Assembly (NCBI RefSeq): GCF_009932395.1
Contig: NZ_LSRS01000002.1
Location: 86,199-142,158 of the forward strand
DNA length: 55,960 nucleotides
Source: Sporotomaculum syntrophicum
GTDB taxonomy: Bacteria; Bacillota; Desulfotomaculia; Desulfotomaculales; Desulfallaceae
Direction of reading: 5' to 3'
Every line of letters starts with the position of its first letter. Position 1 is the stretch's first letter. This document shows positions 16,593 through 24,668 of this stretch, one piece after another. The position numbers were made by a program, and so were the translations under genes. The notes beneath the pieces are model-generated. The model did not search any database. It worked only from the letters and a program-made list of their open reading frames with translations, and had not been told where the DNA came from.

Positions 16593-17591
16593 CTACCCCC
16601 GATCATCATCCCACTGGCCGGTTATTTTAAATAATAAAGAGTCAAGCACAAGGCGCTGGTTTACATTGCTTGCTAGATAATCTGACGATTTTTCCGCCGT
16701 TATCAGTATATCCATTACCTCTGGCTTTACATAAGTACCAGCCAACTCGATAATATCTGAATGCCGGTCTACATTAATTAACAGTTCTGCAGAGCCGGTT
16801 AATTGCCAAATTAAGACGTCCCTAAAGATAAGAATCACACTATTGATGAACTCCCCCAAATCTTCCCGTTCTGTCAGTTTGTCCACCGGTAAAAATGCAC
16901 TGCCTGGACGTCCGCGCACTATACGCATTAACAACTCTATCCTAGAAATACGCTTATTAGGATCCTCAAGCATTGCCAGCGCCCGCCCCGGACATCCTTC
17001 GGACAACTCTGCAGCCACCTGGGCACTTTCTACACTATAATACGCCCCGGAACCCTTATTAGCTAAAACCCGCAACACTTTTTCTCTAGACAGACGACTA
17101 AAGCGATACTGCTGGCAGCGGGATAGCACTGTTGGCAGCATACCGGCCGGCTCATCAGTAATCAGTATAAACACTACTCCGGCAGGAGGTTCTTCAAGCG
17201 TTTTCAAAAAACAGTTAGCGGCAGCTAGAGTCATTTTTTCAGCTTGTAATATCAAAAAAACCTGTCTGCCCATACCATAAGCGGTAATAGAGGCACTCTC
17301 CTGCACAGCCCGCAATTGGTGAATTTTAATGGAGTTTCCCTCCGGGCTGATAATGTGTAAATCAGGATGCAAGCCCCGTTCTGAACGGTTACAATCGTCA
17401 CACTCACCGCAAGCATCTCCCTGGTTACAGCGACACAATAATGCCCGGGCAAAGGCAAAACCGACAGATTTTTTGCCCAACCCCGTCGGACCGCTAAAAG
17501 TATAGGCATGATTGACAAAATTATTAGCCAGGGCACTTTGTAGGCTTTTAACTACCTGTTCATGCCCCACTACGTCCCGCAGAGACAACAT
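16593..17591 (-). CDS. holB: DNA polymerase III delta' subunit
   Basis: The 332-aa clamp-loader subunit has a modified Walker A (SGPTGLGKKSVGFAFARALLC), a four-cysteine zinc module (CRCNQGDACGECDDC), the Walker B region and LKTLEEPPAGVVFILIT, and the sensor motif LSRCQQYRF. It acts in the replisome. GGAGG lies 9 nt before the ATG. It follows tmk by 53 nt; the yaaQ (darA) and yaaR genes that separate tmk and holB in B. subtilis are missing here. Confidence 0.93.
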   Translation of the reverse strand: MLSLRDVVGHEQVVKSLQSALANNFVNHAYTFSGPTGLGKKSVGFAFARALLCRCNQGDACGECDDCNRSERGLHPDLHIISPEGNSIKIHQLRAVQESASITAYGMGRQVFLILQAEKMTLAAANCFLKTLEEPPAGVVFILITDEPAGMLPTVLSRCQQYRFSRLSREKVLRVLANKGSGAYYSVESAQVAAELSEGCPGRALAMLEDPNKRISRIELLMRIVRGRPGSAFLPVDKLTEREDLGEFINSVILIFRDVLIWQLTGSAELLINVDRHSDIIELAGTYVKPEVMDILITAEKSSDYLASNVNQRLVLDSLLFKITGQWDDDRG

Positions 17592-17644
17592 CTCTTTTAT
17601 CCTCCAAACAACAAATGCCTATGTTCATTAGACCGGCCTATCTA

Positions 17645-18262
17645 CTATAAATCGCTGAGCGTTTTCAAAATGTTCCTATGCACCATTTCAACCGCTCCAT
17701 CTCCTCGTAATACTCGAAAAATTTTTGGCAACCTAGCGGCCTGCTCAAGATAACCTTCCCGCACCCGCTGGAAAAAAGCTTGTTGCTCAACCTCTAACCG
17801 ATCAGGAGAGCGATGTTTTAATACCCTGCGTAAACCGACCAGCACTGGTATATCTAAAAGCACTACTGCATCCGGTAGCAACCCATCGGTAGCCAGTTCA
17901 TTTATTTGCTGCAACAATGCTATTTCCATACCCCGCCCCCAACCTTGGTAGGCAACGGTAGAATAGATAAAACGGTCACAAAGCACCGTTACCCCGCTGT
18001 TTAACGCAGGCCTTACTATTTCTGCAACATGTTGAGCCCTATCCGCTGCGTAAAGAAAAGCCTCGGTACGGTGACTCATGTTATGGCAGGACCGGTCCAA
18101 GAGCACCTCGCGAAGTCTGCCCCCAATCTGAGTACCACCGGGTTCACGGGTACACAACACCGGTATGTCATTGTTATGGAGAAATTCAGCCAAAAGCTGC
18201 ATCTGTGTGGTTTTCCCTGCTCCATCAATACCTTCAAATACAATAAATTTACCCGCTAACAA
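17645..18262 (-). CDS. tmk: Thymidylate kinase
   Basis: The 205-aa kinase phosphorylates dTMP to dTDP. It shows the P-loop FEGIDGAGKTTQ (residues 9-20), the substrate motif CTREPGGTQIGGRLRE, and LCDRFIYSTVAYQGWGRGM. Length is normal. The start is a TTG at 18262, with GGGAGC about 9 nt upstream. It is upstream of holB in the same transcription direction, the usual Firmicutes pair. Confidence 0.95.
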   Translation of the reverse strand: MLAGKFIVFEGIDGAGKTTQMQLLAEFLHNNDIPVLCTREPGGTQIGGRLREVLLDRSCHNMSHRTEAFLYAADRAQHVAEIVRPALNSGVTVLCDRFIYSTVAYQGWGRGMEIALLQQINELATDGLLPDAVVLLDIPVLVGLRRVLKHRSPDRLEVEQQAFFQRVREGYLEQAARLPKIFRVLRGDGAVEMVHRNILKTLSDL

Positions 18263-18314
18263 TTGCCTTTAGCTCCCTTTTTATCGAATGGTTAATGTTG
18301 AATACCATAGAAAC

Positions 18315-19784
18315 TTACACATCAACGACTAGCAATGATGTAAGCGTAGGATCCGTGGCACCCTGAATATGCACATCCATTTCCCGCACTTGTTGTAAGT
18401 ATTCTATAATTTCAGGGGTAATTTCCTCCCCAGGATAAATTACCCCTATACCAGGTGGGTAAACTGCAATTAATTCTCCACTTACTAATCCCCGTGATTC
18501 ATCAAGCAAAACTTTTTTTTGCCCCGCCAGCCAAGCTTGTCGCGGTGTCATAACCTGTGGCGGCAACAATTGGCTCCAATCAAGTCCCTGCTGTCCTTGA
18601 CAATTCTGGCCAATATGATGTCCAGCCCCCATTGACCGGCTAATTTCGGCTAAAGCATTCACCAATTTTAGCACACCCGCCTGACTTGTGCCCAGTGATA
18701 AAACTGCCACCAGGTTATAATAATCGGACATTTCCAGGTATATACCATATAAAGAGGCCAACTGCCGGGCTATCTCATACCCGCTTGCTCCCAGCCCCCG
18801 AACCGAAATAACCAGACGGGTAGGGTCATACCCAAAGGCACCTGGCCAAACTAAGTGTTCATTACCCAGCACAGCCAGGCCCGGAATTTCGTTGAGCCTC
18901 CACGCTGCCTCACTAGCTATGTTTAATAATTCATCAAGCTTATTCCGGCCATTTAAAGCCAGCTGGCGCCTAGCCGCGTCCAGTGAGGCCATTAAAATAT
19001 ATGAAGGGCTGCTTGTCTGCAGCAAGCGTAGCGCATTCGCTACTTTTTCCTGAGCTATTCGATCACTGCCCAGGTGCAACCAGGATGCCTGCGTCAGCGC
19101 GCCCCCAGTCTTATGCACACTCTGCACCACAGCATCAGCGCCCAGAGACAGTGCGTCAGCAGGCAGATCAGGGTGCAGACGCAGGTGTGTGCCATGGGCC
19201 TCATCCACCAGCAAAGGCACCCCGTACTGCCGGCAAAGTTTAACTACGCCGGCTAAATCACCCACCACCCCATAATAACAGGGATGTACAGCTAAAACTG
19301 CGCCTGCCTCAAAGTTTTGTTGCAAGGCGTCCTCCAGTTTGTCCGGCAAAAATCCAGCCGCAAAATTAAATCCAGGTACAATAACCGGCGCTATAAACAC
19401 TGGACGGGCACCACTAAGCACCAAACCGCCTAGCACCGACCGGTGCACGTTACGCGGTAAGATTAGCGCCCGAGCTTCACTGCAAGTAGCTGCAATCAAA
19501 GCCTGCAAACCAACCGTAGTGCCATTCACTAAAAAAAAAGTATATCGGGCGCTGTATAGCTCTGCAGCTTCTCGTTGAGCTGCAGCGATCACTCCCGCCG
19601 GGTTGTGCAAGTCATCCAACCCGGCTAGTTCAGTAACATCCCAGCCCGGCAGATTACCTTGCTGCATTGCTAGTGGCAGTCCCGGTCCACCGCCGTGGCC
19701 GGGTACATGTAAACGTACAGCCTCATTTTGGTTATATTTTTTTAATGCATCTACTAAAGGAGTGTGTACCTGCTTGCTCGACAA
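18315..19784 (-). CDS. PLP-dependent Orn/Lys/Arg decarboxylase family protein (YaaO-like)
   Basis: The 489-aa fold type I PLP enzyme carries the PLP lysine in DAVVQSVHKTGGALTQ and the loop LLVDEAHGTHLRLHP, with RLHVPGHGGGPG near the N-terminus. Substrate specificity among ornithine, lysine and arginine cannot be read from sequence. Its position next to tmk and gin matches yaaO in B. subtilis. The TTG at 19784 has AGGAG 7 nt upstream. Product likely feeds polyamine synthesis. Confidence 0.88.
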   Translation of the reverse strand: MSSKQVHTPLVDALKKYNQNEAVRLHVPGHGGGPGLPLAMQQGNLPGWDVTELAGLDDLHNPAGVIAAAQREAAELYSARYTFFLVNGTTVGLQALIAATCSEARALILPRNVHRSVLGGLVLSGARPVFIAPVIVPGFNFAAGFLPDKLEDALQQNFEAGAVLAVHPCYYGVVGDLAGVVKLCRQYGVPLLVDEAHGTHLRLHPDLPADALSLGADAVVQSVHKTGGALTQASWLHLGSDRIAQEKVANALRLLQTSSPSYILMASLDAARRQLALNGRNKLDELLNIASEAAWRLNEIPGLAVLGNEHLVWPGAFGYDPTRLVISVRGLGASGYEIARQLASLYGIYLEMSDYYNLVAVLSLGTSQAGVLKLVNALAEISRSMGAGHHIGQNCQGQQGLDWSQLLPPQVMTPRQAWLAGQKKVLLDESRGLVSGELIAVYPPGIGVIYPGEEITPEIIEYLQQVREMDVHIQGATDPTLTSLLVVDV

Positions 19785-19942
19785 TGATCTACTCCTGTAA
19801 AATTAATAACATATTATTTTATCATATAGTCAACTAACGAGCCACAAGTTATACCTTTTTTGGCCCTCAATTTCATTACATTTACATCATAAAGCTGCTG
19901 ACAACGGCTAAAATAAGAATATGAAAGGAGTGTGAAAATGGT

Positions 19943-20203
19943 GTGAAGGCAACAAATATCAACACAGCCAAACTTTCTCAAAAGTACCGAACTAATGTTC
20001 CAAGCTTAATCCGGGCCTGGAAAAAGGGTAGCTCTGATATGGAAATTTCATTTCGCACAGGGATTAATTTAGCTACCCTTAGTCAAATTAAATACGACCT
20101 AGAAATGGCGCACCTCAGAGCCCGGCTGGCTCAAAAACAGGAATTACCGGAAGCTGAACAGTTCTCCAACAAACACCATATTCTTTTAAACCCATTTCTA
20201 TAA
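19943..20203 (+). CDS. Small hypothetical protein, HTH-like, 86 aa
   Basis: A GTG at 19943 has AAAGGAG about 10 nt upstream, which supports a real gene on the plus strand. Residues 10-60 (LSQKYRTNVPSLIRAWKKG, then MEISFRTGINLATLSQI) look like two short helices of a helix-turn-helix, but no family is recognised. Its 3' end overlaps the 3' end of gin on the other strand by 73 nt, so the transcripts are convergent and antisense. Confidence 0.5.
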   Translation: MKATNINTAKLSQKYRTNVPSLIRAWKKGSSDMEISFRTGINLATLSQIKYDLEMAHLRARLAQKQELPEAEQFSNKHHILLNPFL

Positions 20204-20340
20204 AACTCATAATTTAAACTGTCCACAGTTAAATGACAAATTTTATCCTCACAGTTCGAGCAAATATAGTATCCCCGAAAATAGATACCTTGTTCCACAA
20301 CCAGGTCAGATCCGCAAAAAAAACATACGCACTTGCTCAT
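20131..20340 (-). CDS. csfB: Gin/CsfB anti-sigma factor
   Basis: The 69-aa protein has two cysteine pairs (CFFCG and CSNC) around a GIYFRGYYICSNCEDKI core, which matches the Gin family. CsfB blocks premature sigma-G activity in the forespore and sigma-E later. The position beside yaaO matches B. subtilis. The ATG at 20340 is preferred, with AAGGG 7 nt upstream; a GTG one codon earlier is possible. The last 70 nt are antisense to the plus-strand gene at 19943. Confidence 0.82.
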   Translation of the reverse strand: MSKCVCFFCGSDLVVEQGIYFRGYYICSNCEDKICHLTVDSLNYEFYRNGFKRIWCLLENCSASGNSCF

Positions 20341-20397
20341 CACATCACCCTTATCAGTATATGTAATGAACTAGGTACCGGTCCCTGCCATATAAAA

Positions 20398-20430
20398 AAG
20401 CTGCTGGGGAATTGCTCCCCCTGCAGCTTT
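20398..20430 (-). terminator. Terminator after the 2-oxoacid oxidoreductase genes
   Basis: A long stem (AAGCTGC plus GGGGA paired with TCCCC plus GCAGCTT) is followed on the minus strand by TTTTTTAT. It starts 10 nt after the ferredoxin stop. Confidence 0.8.
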
Positions 20431-20439
20431 CATATATTA

Positions 20440-20682
20440 CTATCTCTTTTTTTCCACTACTATAGCGCAGTCCGGGCAGAAATTCTGGCAAATACCGCAG
20501 GCAATGCACTCATCGTTTATCTCCACCGAAGGCGTACCATATACCCCCAGTACATCGGACCAGCTCATGCATTTTTTGGGACACTTTTCAATGCACAGGC
20601 CGCATCCTTTACAAAGGCCTGGAAACAGTGTCCAAAAAGTCTTTTTCACTTCCAAGGTTCGTCCAATAAAGGTTTGAACCAT
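20440..20682 (-). CDS. 2[4Fe-4S] ferredoxin, delta-like subunit of 2-oxoacid:ferredoxin oxidoreductase
   Basis: The 80-aa protein has two CxxCxxCxxxCP cluster motifs (Cys24/27/30/34 and Cys59/62/65/69). It would pass electrons from the oxidoreductase to soluble ferredoxin. The ATG at 20682 has AGGAGGG 8 nt upstream. It overlaps the end of the gamma-subunit gene by 74 nt in another frame, an unusually long overlap that suggests tight coupling. Confidence 0.88.
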   Translation of the reverse strand: MVQTFIGRTLEVKKTFWTLFPGLCKGCGLCIEKCPKKCMSWSDVLGVYGTPSVEINDECIACGICQNFCPDCAIVVEKKR

Positions 20683-21265
20683 TTAACATACCCTCCTCTA
20701 CAATATGCTGGCCTACCAATTCAACACCGCGCTCAAGAGCCCGGTAATTCAGTTCGCGGAGCTTAGGATCCTTTTCGAATTTATAACCTAGCAGTTGCTC
20801 CAGAGCCACCTTAGCGTTCTTTACAGTTACCACTCCAGAAGCTTTTAGCACCGCACCCATGATAACGATGTTAAAAACACGAGGATGCAGCTCTTTCTTA
20901 GATACCTCAATAGCTGGAATACCCAATACTTTTTTGGCGTTCTTGGGTAGTTCATTTTCAATATTCTTTATACTGGTATCGTAAACAAACAAGGTATCAG
21001 GTCCTGCATACTGCTTGGTACGGCGAACCGCTCGGTCACTGAGTGCTATAACAATATCACCGGTCAAAAACTTGGGGGCTCCAATGGGCTCATCGCCAAT
21101 TTGCAGGTAAGCCACGGATACACCACCCCGCTGCTCTACACCAAAATTAGGTATATATAACGCCTCGCGACCTTCTTCATTAGCCGCCTCGGCAATAATT
21201 TCAGCCACTGATTGTACTCCCTGACCGCCCTCACCAGCCAGAATAATTTTTACCGGCTTAGCCAT
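20609..21265 (-). CDS. 2-oxoacid:ferredoxin oxidoreductase, gamma subunit
   Basis: The 218-aa protein matches the gamma (POR/KOR domain III) family: KIILAGEGGQGVQSVAEIIAEAA at the N-terminus and the FGVEQRGGVSVAYLQIG and FNIVIMGAVL segments. It normally pairs with alpha, beta and delta subunits in decarboxylation of 2-oxoacids. Here alpha lies upstream and a ferredoxin downstream, but no beta. The length is slightly above the usual 180-190 aa because of a C-terminal tail. Confidence 0.88.
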   Translation of the reverse strand: MAKPVKIILAGEGGQGVQSVAEIIAEAANEEGREALYIPNFGVEQRGGVSVAYLQIGDEPIGAPKFLTGDIVIALSDRAVRRTKQYAGPDTLFVYDTSIKNIENELPKNAKKVLGIPAIEVSKKELHPRVFNIVIMGAVLKASGVVTVKNAKVALEQLLGYKFEKDPKLRELNYRALERGVELVGQHIVEEGMLNGSNLYWTNLGSEKDFLDTVSRPL

Positions 21266-21394
21266 TTATTAATGAACCTCCCTTAACTTACTATTAATAC
21301 CAATTACTTAAACCAGCCTTTTATCTAGATTCCGTCTCATCATCCGGGTGTTTATATCATAATCAGAAACATTAACAATCTGTCCATGCTTACC

Positions 21395-22483
21395 TTAACC
21401 TTTTATCCCTTTCACTTGAGCAACTACTTCCTCGGTAGTTACACCCACACCTGGTTTAAACAAGGAGAACATCTTCGCTGTACTGCCATAAATAGCTTCT
21501 TTAACCAACCTGTCCAGCTGACCATTGGAGGATTCAACCACCAGCAGCTGTTTGGTTTGCCCGGCTACCTCCCGCAGCTGCTCTACCGGCAGCGGGCGCA
21601 GGGTGATGGGACGGAAATGCCCCACTCTGTAACCTTCTTCACGCAGCTCTTTAACTGCTGCTTTACAGGCCCGGGAAACTACACCATGTGAAATCACTAC
21701 CAGATCAGCATCCTTGATATCAAAGGCCTCGTATTCTGCAATTTTCGGTGCTACCCTGGCGTAATCTGCCAGATATTTCTCAAGCACCTCGTAAAGCTCT
21801 TCTTCCACATTATATGTATTTCTTAAATGGACCGGCTCCCTGTCCACTCCCGGTATGCCATCCCGTCCTACAAATGGTTCAGTAGGCACCATGGTAATGC
21901 CCCTTAGTTCCGGCTCATATATGGTTAGCGACTCTCTCATCTTAGCCTGGTAGCCGTCGCCTAACACAAAGGTGGGAAAGCGGTATTTCCAGGCGGTATT
22001 AAAAGCTTTAATGGTATAATCAAAAAGCTCCTGGTGAGTGGCCGTAGAGTAAACTACTCTTAACCCCTCACCGTTGCCGCCCAGAGTAGTCAGGGTAACT
22101 TCCTGTTGGGAGTAGATTACCGTAGCCGTGGAGGGACCACCGCGCTGCTGAACAATCACTACTACAGGCAGCCGCATGGCTTCAGCCATGCTCAAAGGCT
22201 CTTGCATTAAAGTGTTACCCGGCCCGGCAGTAGCCGTAAAGGCTCTCCTACCCGCCAACACACCTCCCGCCGTGGTAAATCCCGCCGACAACTCATCCTC
22301 GGTCTGTAAAAACTTAAGGCCATACTTGGGTACCAGCCTGGTCCAGTAATGCATAATTTCATTCTGGGGTGTTATGGGGTAACCGTACATGATTTCAGCC
22401 TGCGCCGCAACCGCAGCCCAGGCAACCACTTCGTTACCGGTCATAAACACCTTTTTTTCACCCTGAATCAGTTTTTCCGGCAT
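21395..22483 (-). CDS. 2-oxoacid:ferredoxin oxidoreductase, alpha subunit
   Basis: The 362-aa protein is a pyrimidine-domain subunit: MTGNEVVAWAAVAAQAEIMYGYPITPQNEI, then LQTEDELSAGFTTAGG and FTATAGPGNTLMQEPLSMAEAMRLPVVVI. It resembles VorB/KorA subunits for branched or 2-oxoglutarate-type substrates. The TPP-binding beta subunit that must complete the active site is absent from the next 1 kb. After the stop the same frame stays open for 28 codons (GKHGQIVNVSDYDINTRMM ...), which may be a relic. Confidence 0.88.
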   Translation of the reverse strand: MPEKLIQGEKKVFMTGNEVVAWAAVAAQAEIMYGYPITPQNEIMHYWTRLVPKYGLKFLQTEDELSAGFTTAGGVLAGRRAFTATAGPGNTLMQEPLSMAEAMRLPVVVIVQQRGGPSTATVIYSQQEVTLTTLGGNGEGLRVVYSTATHQELFDYTIKAFNTAWKYRFPTFVLGDGYQAKMRESLTIYEPELRGITMVPTEPFVGRDGIPGVDREPVHLRNTYNVEEELYEVLEKYLADYARVAPKIAEYEAFDIKDADLVVISHGVVSRACKAAVKELREEGYRVGHFRPITLRPLPVEQLREVAGQTKQLLVVESSNGQLDRLVKEAIYGSTAKMFSLFKPGVGVTTEEVVAQVKGIKG

Positions 22484-22527
22484 TCACTTGACACCTCCTG
22501 AATCTTAACTCCTCTGAGTTACTTAAC

Positions 22528-23202
22528 TTACCAAAAAGTACGCGGCATATACCTAGCCAATTTTCTTACCGGGTTTCCAGTCATATCCACCGGCCCAATC
22601 AACGACGCTATTTCCGTAACTGCCGTTGTAGCCACCACCGGCAATTGCAGCTGCCGAGCCGCTTCATATACCATCTGAGCCCCCTGCTGAACAATGTCCA
22701 AATCAGTTTCGTTTCCCAGATGGCTGTTGTTTATAATACCGTGCACTTTACCCAACTCCCGGGTGTAATCCACTATCTCCGGGACACTGCCCGTCATTGG
22801 CCTAGTAATGTTTATCACAACATATATCTTTAAATCAGGATCAGAATTCGCCCCTTCCAACAGGTTTAAGGTTTTAGCTCCTTCTGCCCCATAACCAATA
22901 TCCAGCACAATATCCCCGGTCCTGCGTAAAGCCCAGCGATTTTCAGCTCGGAGAACATTGCCTGCTTCACCTAACCCTATAGTATCTCTGGTTTCCCAGG
23001 CCAGCACGGTTACCCCTTTTTGCCGCAGCCCGTTTTTTATGGGTCGCAACGTATAACACGGTTCAACAATATCTAAATCCACCAGGGTAACCTTCCGGCC
23101 AATGGCAGCCAAATCAACCGCTCTGTTGACGGCCACTTCGCTTTTCCCGCTGGCATATTCCCCAACGTAAGCTTCAACCAACCGAGAGCTTATTATATTC
23201 AC
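22528..23202 (-). CDS. P-loop NTPase-like protein next to the 2-oxoacid oxidoreductase genes
   Basis: The 224-aa protein has a Walker A-like EYASGKSEVAVNRA (about residues 15-28), a DLDIVEP motif, VLDIGYGAEGAKTL and VVINITRPM. This resembles MinD/SIMIBI-type nucleotide-binding proteins that sort by a deviant P-loop. The specific role is unknown. It is 45 nt upstream of the alpha-subunit gene in the same direction and so probably belongs to this operon, perhaps as an assembly or regulatory factor (inference). A GTG at 23202 is the assumed start; its ribosome-binding site is weak. Confidence 0.65.
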   Translation of the reverse strand: MNIISSRLVEAYVGEYASGKSEVAVNRAVDLAAIGRKVTLVDLDIVEPCYTLRPIKNGLRQKGVTVLAWETRDTIGLGEAGNVLRAENRWALRRTGDIVLDIGYGAEGAKTLNLLEGANSDPDLKIYVVINITRPMTGSVPEIVDYTRELGKVHGIINNSHLGNETDLDIVQQGAQMVYEAARQLQLPVVATTAVTEIASLIGPVDMTGNPVRKLARYMPRTFW

Positions 23203-23336
23203 CCCCGCGAAATCGAATTTTTTATATCTTTGCTATAGTTTTTATTATCTAGAAACGTTTTATGAATTTTTTATTAAGCAAATCGGAAATAATCTGGCCT
23301 CAACCTTTGTTATCTTTAAGAGCAAAAAAAGAGCAT

Positions 23337-23365
23337 AAAAAAACTTCCTCATTATCTTGAGGAAG
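23337..23365 (-). terminator. Terminator after bofA
   Basis: An 8-bp stem (CTTCCTCA / TGAGGAAG) with a 6-nt loop is followed on the minus strand by seven T. It lies 33 nt after the bofA stop. Confidence 0.85.
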
Positions 23366-23397
23366 AGCATCTCATAGTTCGAATTTATTATTTATTT

Positions 23398-23676
23398 TCA
23401 TGCAAACCACTGGCTCATAAAAACTAACACTACTAGGCCGGGTAATCGCAGAATACCAGCCACTAGCACAGTAAAGGGGTTATAAGCCACATGCATCTCC
23501 AAATACCCCAGTCCCCAATTAAGCAATACTAACAGTACTGTACCGATAAACAAGTACCCGACCAAACTAAAAAGCCATCTCAACGTTTTAGAAATTATTG
23601 TTGCATTAACATACAACCCCAGTATAAGCAACCCAATAACTAATAAGAACCATTCCACGTTTAACACCCCAATCAT
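23398..23676 (-). CDS. bofA: Pro-sigma-K processing inhibitor BofA
   Basis: The 92-aa protein has three hydrophobic segments (about residues 8-26, 33-55 and 68-90) and the C-terminal YNPFTVLVAGILRLPG motif of BofA. BofA sits in the outer forespore membrane with SpoIVFA and holds the SpoIVFB protease until sigma-K activation. The position downstream of recR matches B. subtilis, although yaaL is missing. Confidence 0.88.
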   Translation of the reverse strand: MIGVLNVEWFLLVIGLLILGLYVNATIISKTLRWLFSLVGYLFIGTVLLVLLNWGLGYLEMHVAYNPFTVLVAGILRLPGLVVLVFMSQWFA

Positions 23677-23718
23677 TATAATAAATAATATATGGGGTAA
23701 TAATGGAAAAAATTACTT

Positions 23719-24327
23719 TTATTCTATTTCCCGCCGTCCTTCAATTGCCTTACCCAGGGTTACCTCATCAGCGTATTCCAAGTGTGCACCTACCGGCAGA
23801 CCATGGGCTATTCTGGTCACTTTTATACCCAGTGGTTTAATCAACCGGGCCAAATACAGTGCCGTAGCATCCCCTTCCACATCTGGATTAGTAGCCAAAA
23901 TAACTTCTTGCACAACACCATTAGCCAGACGAGCTAATAAACTTTGAATGTTTAGTTCCTGCGGCCCTACACCCGCCAAAGGGGAAAGAACTCCGTGCAG
24001 CACATGGTAAACGCCCTTATAACCGCGATATTTTTCTATGGCCGCTACATCTCGGGGATCCTGCACCACGCAAATTACGTTCTTGTTGCGCATATCGCTT
24101 GCGCATACAGCGCAGGGCTCTACATCAGTAAGGTTACCGCACTCAGAACAGCGTCGCACCTTTTCACGAGCCTCCCTGATAGCCTCAGCCAGATTGACGG
24201 CTACCTCCGGGGGAGCGCTCAATAAAAAAAAGGCCAGACGTTGTGCAGTTTTTGACCCAATCCCGGGTAACCTTGCCAATTCACCGATTAAGCGTGTCAA
24301 TGCACTAGCGTACTGCAATCGTTTCAC
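23719..24327 (-). CDS. recR: Recombination protein RecR
   Basis: The 202-aa protein of the RecFOR loading pathway has the helix-hairpin-helix LARLPGIGSKTAQRLAFFLL, the four-cysteine zinc module CSECGNLTDVEPCAVC, and the Toprim segment ICVVQDPRDVAAIEK ... ILATNPDVEGDATALYLARL. The start is a GTG at 24327, 2 nt from the ybaB stop. The recognisable ribosome-binding site is weak, so translation is probably coupled to ybaB. Confidence 0.95.
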   Translation of the reverse strand: MKRLQYASALTRLIGELARLPGIGSKTAQRLAFFLLSAPPEVAVNLAEAIREAREKVRRCSECGNLTDVEPCAVCASDMRNKNVICVVQDPRDVAAIEKYRGYKGVYHVLHGVLSPLAGVGPQELNIQSLLARLANGVVQEVILATNPDVEGDATALYLARLIKPLGIKVTRIAHGLPVGAHLEYADEVTLGKAIEGRREIE

Positions 24328-24329
24328 TT

Positions 24330-24644
24330 TTAAAATAACCCGGGTATATTAAGCCCACCGGTTAATTTGCCCATTTCCTTGGTCATCATATCCTGAGCAA
24401 GTTTTAAAGCTTCATTGACTGCTGTTAAAACCAGATCCTGAAGCATTTCTACATCTTCCGGATCTACCGCTTCGGGCTTAATTTCAACAGAAACGATTTC
24501 CTGGCGACCATTGGCCACTACCCGTACCACACCGCCGCCAGCAGTGCTTTCTACTGTCCGGTTAGCTAGTTCTTCCTGCATTTTAGCCATGTCCGCCTGC
24601 ATCTTTTGTACTTGCTTCATCATTTTAGCCATATTTCCACCCAT
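24330..24644 (-). CDS. ybaB: Nucleoid-associated protein YbaB/EbfC
   Basis: The 104-aa protein has the usual start [21 protein letters not shown], a strand region ending in [16 protein letters not shown], and the C-terminal [18 protein letters not shown]. The dnaX-ybaB-recR order is conserved across bacteria. AAGGAGGT precedes the ATG. A second family copy is found at 1102-1398. Confidence 0.94.
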   Translation of the reverse strand: MGGNMAKMMKQVQKMQADMAKMQEELANRTVESTAGGGVVRVVANGRQEIVSVEIKPEAVDPEDVEMLQDLVLTAVNEALKLAQDMMTKEMGKLTGGLNIPGLF

Positions 24645-24668
24645 ATCAAGTACCTCCTTATTTATTAT

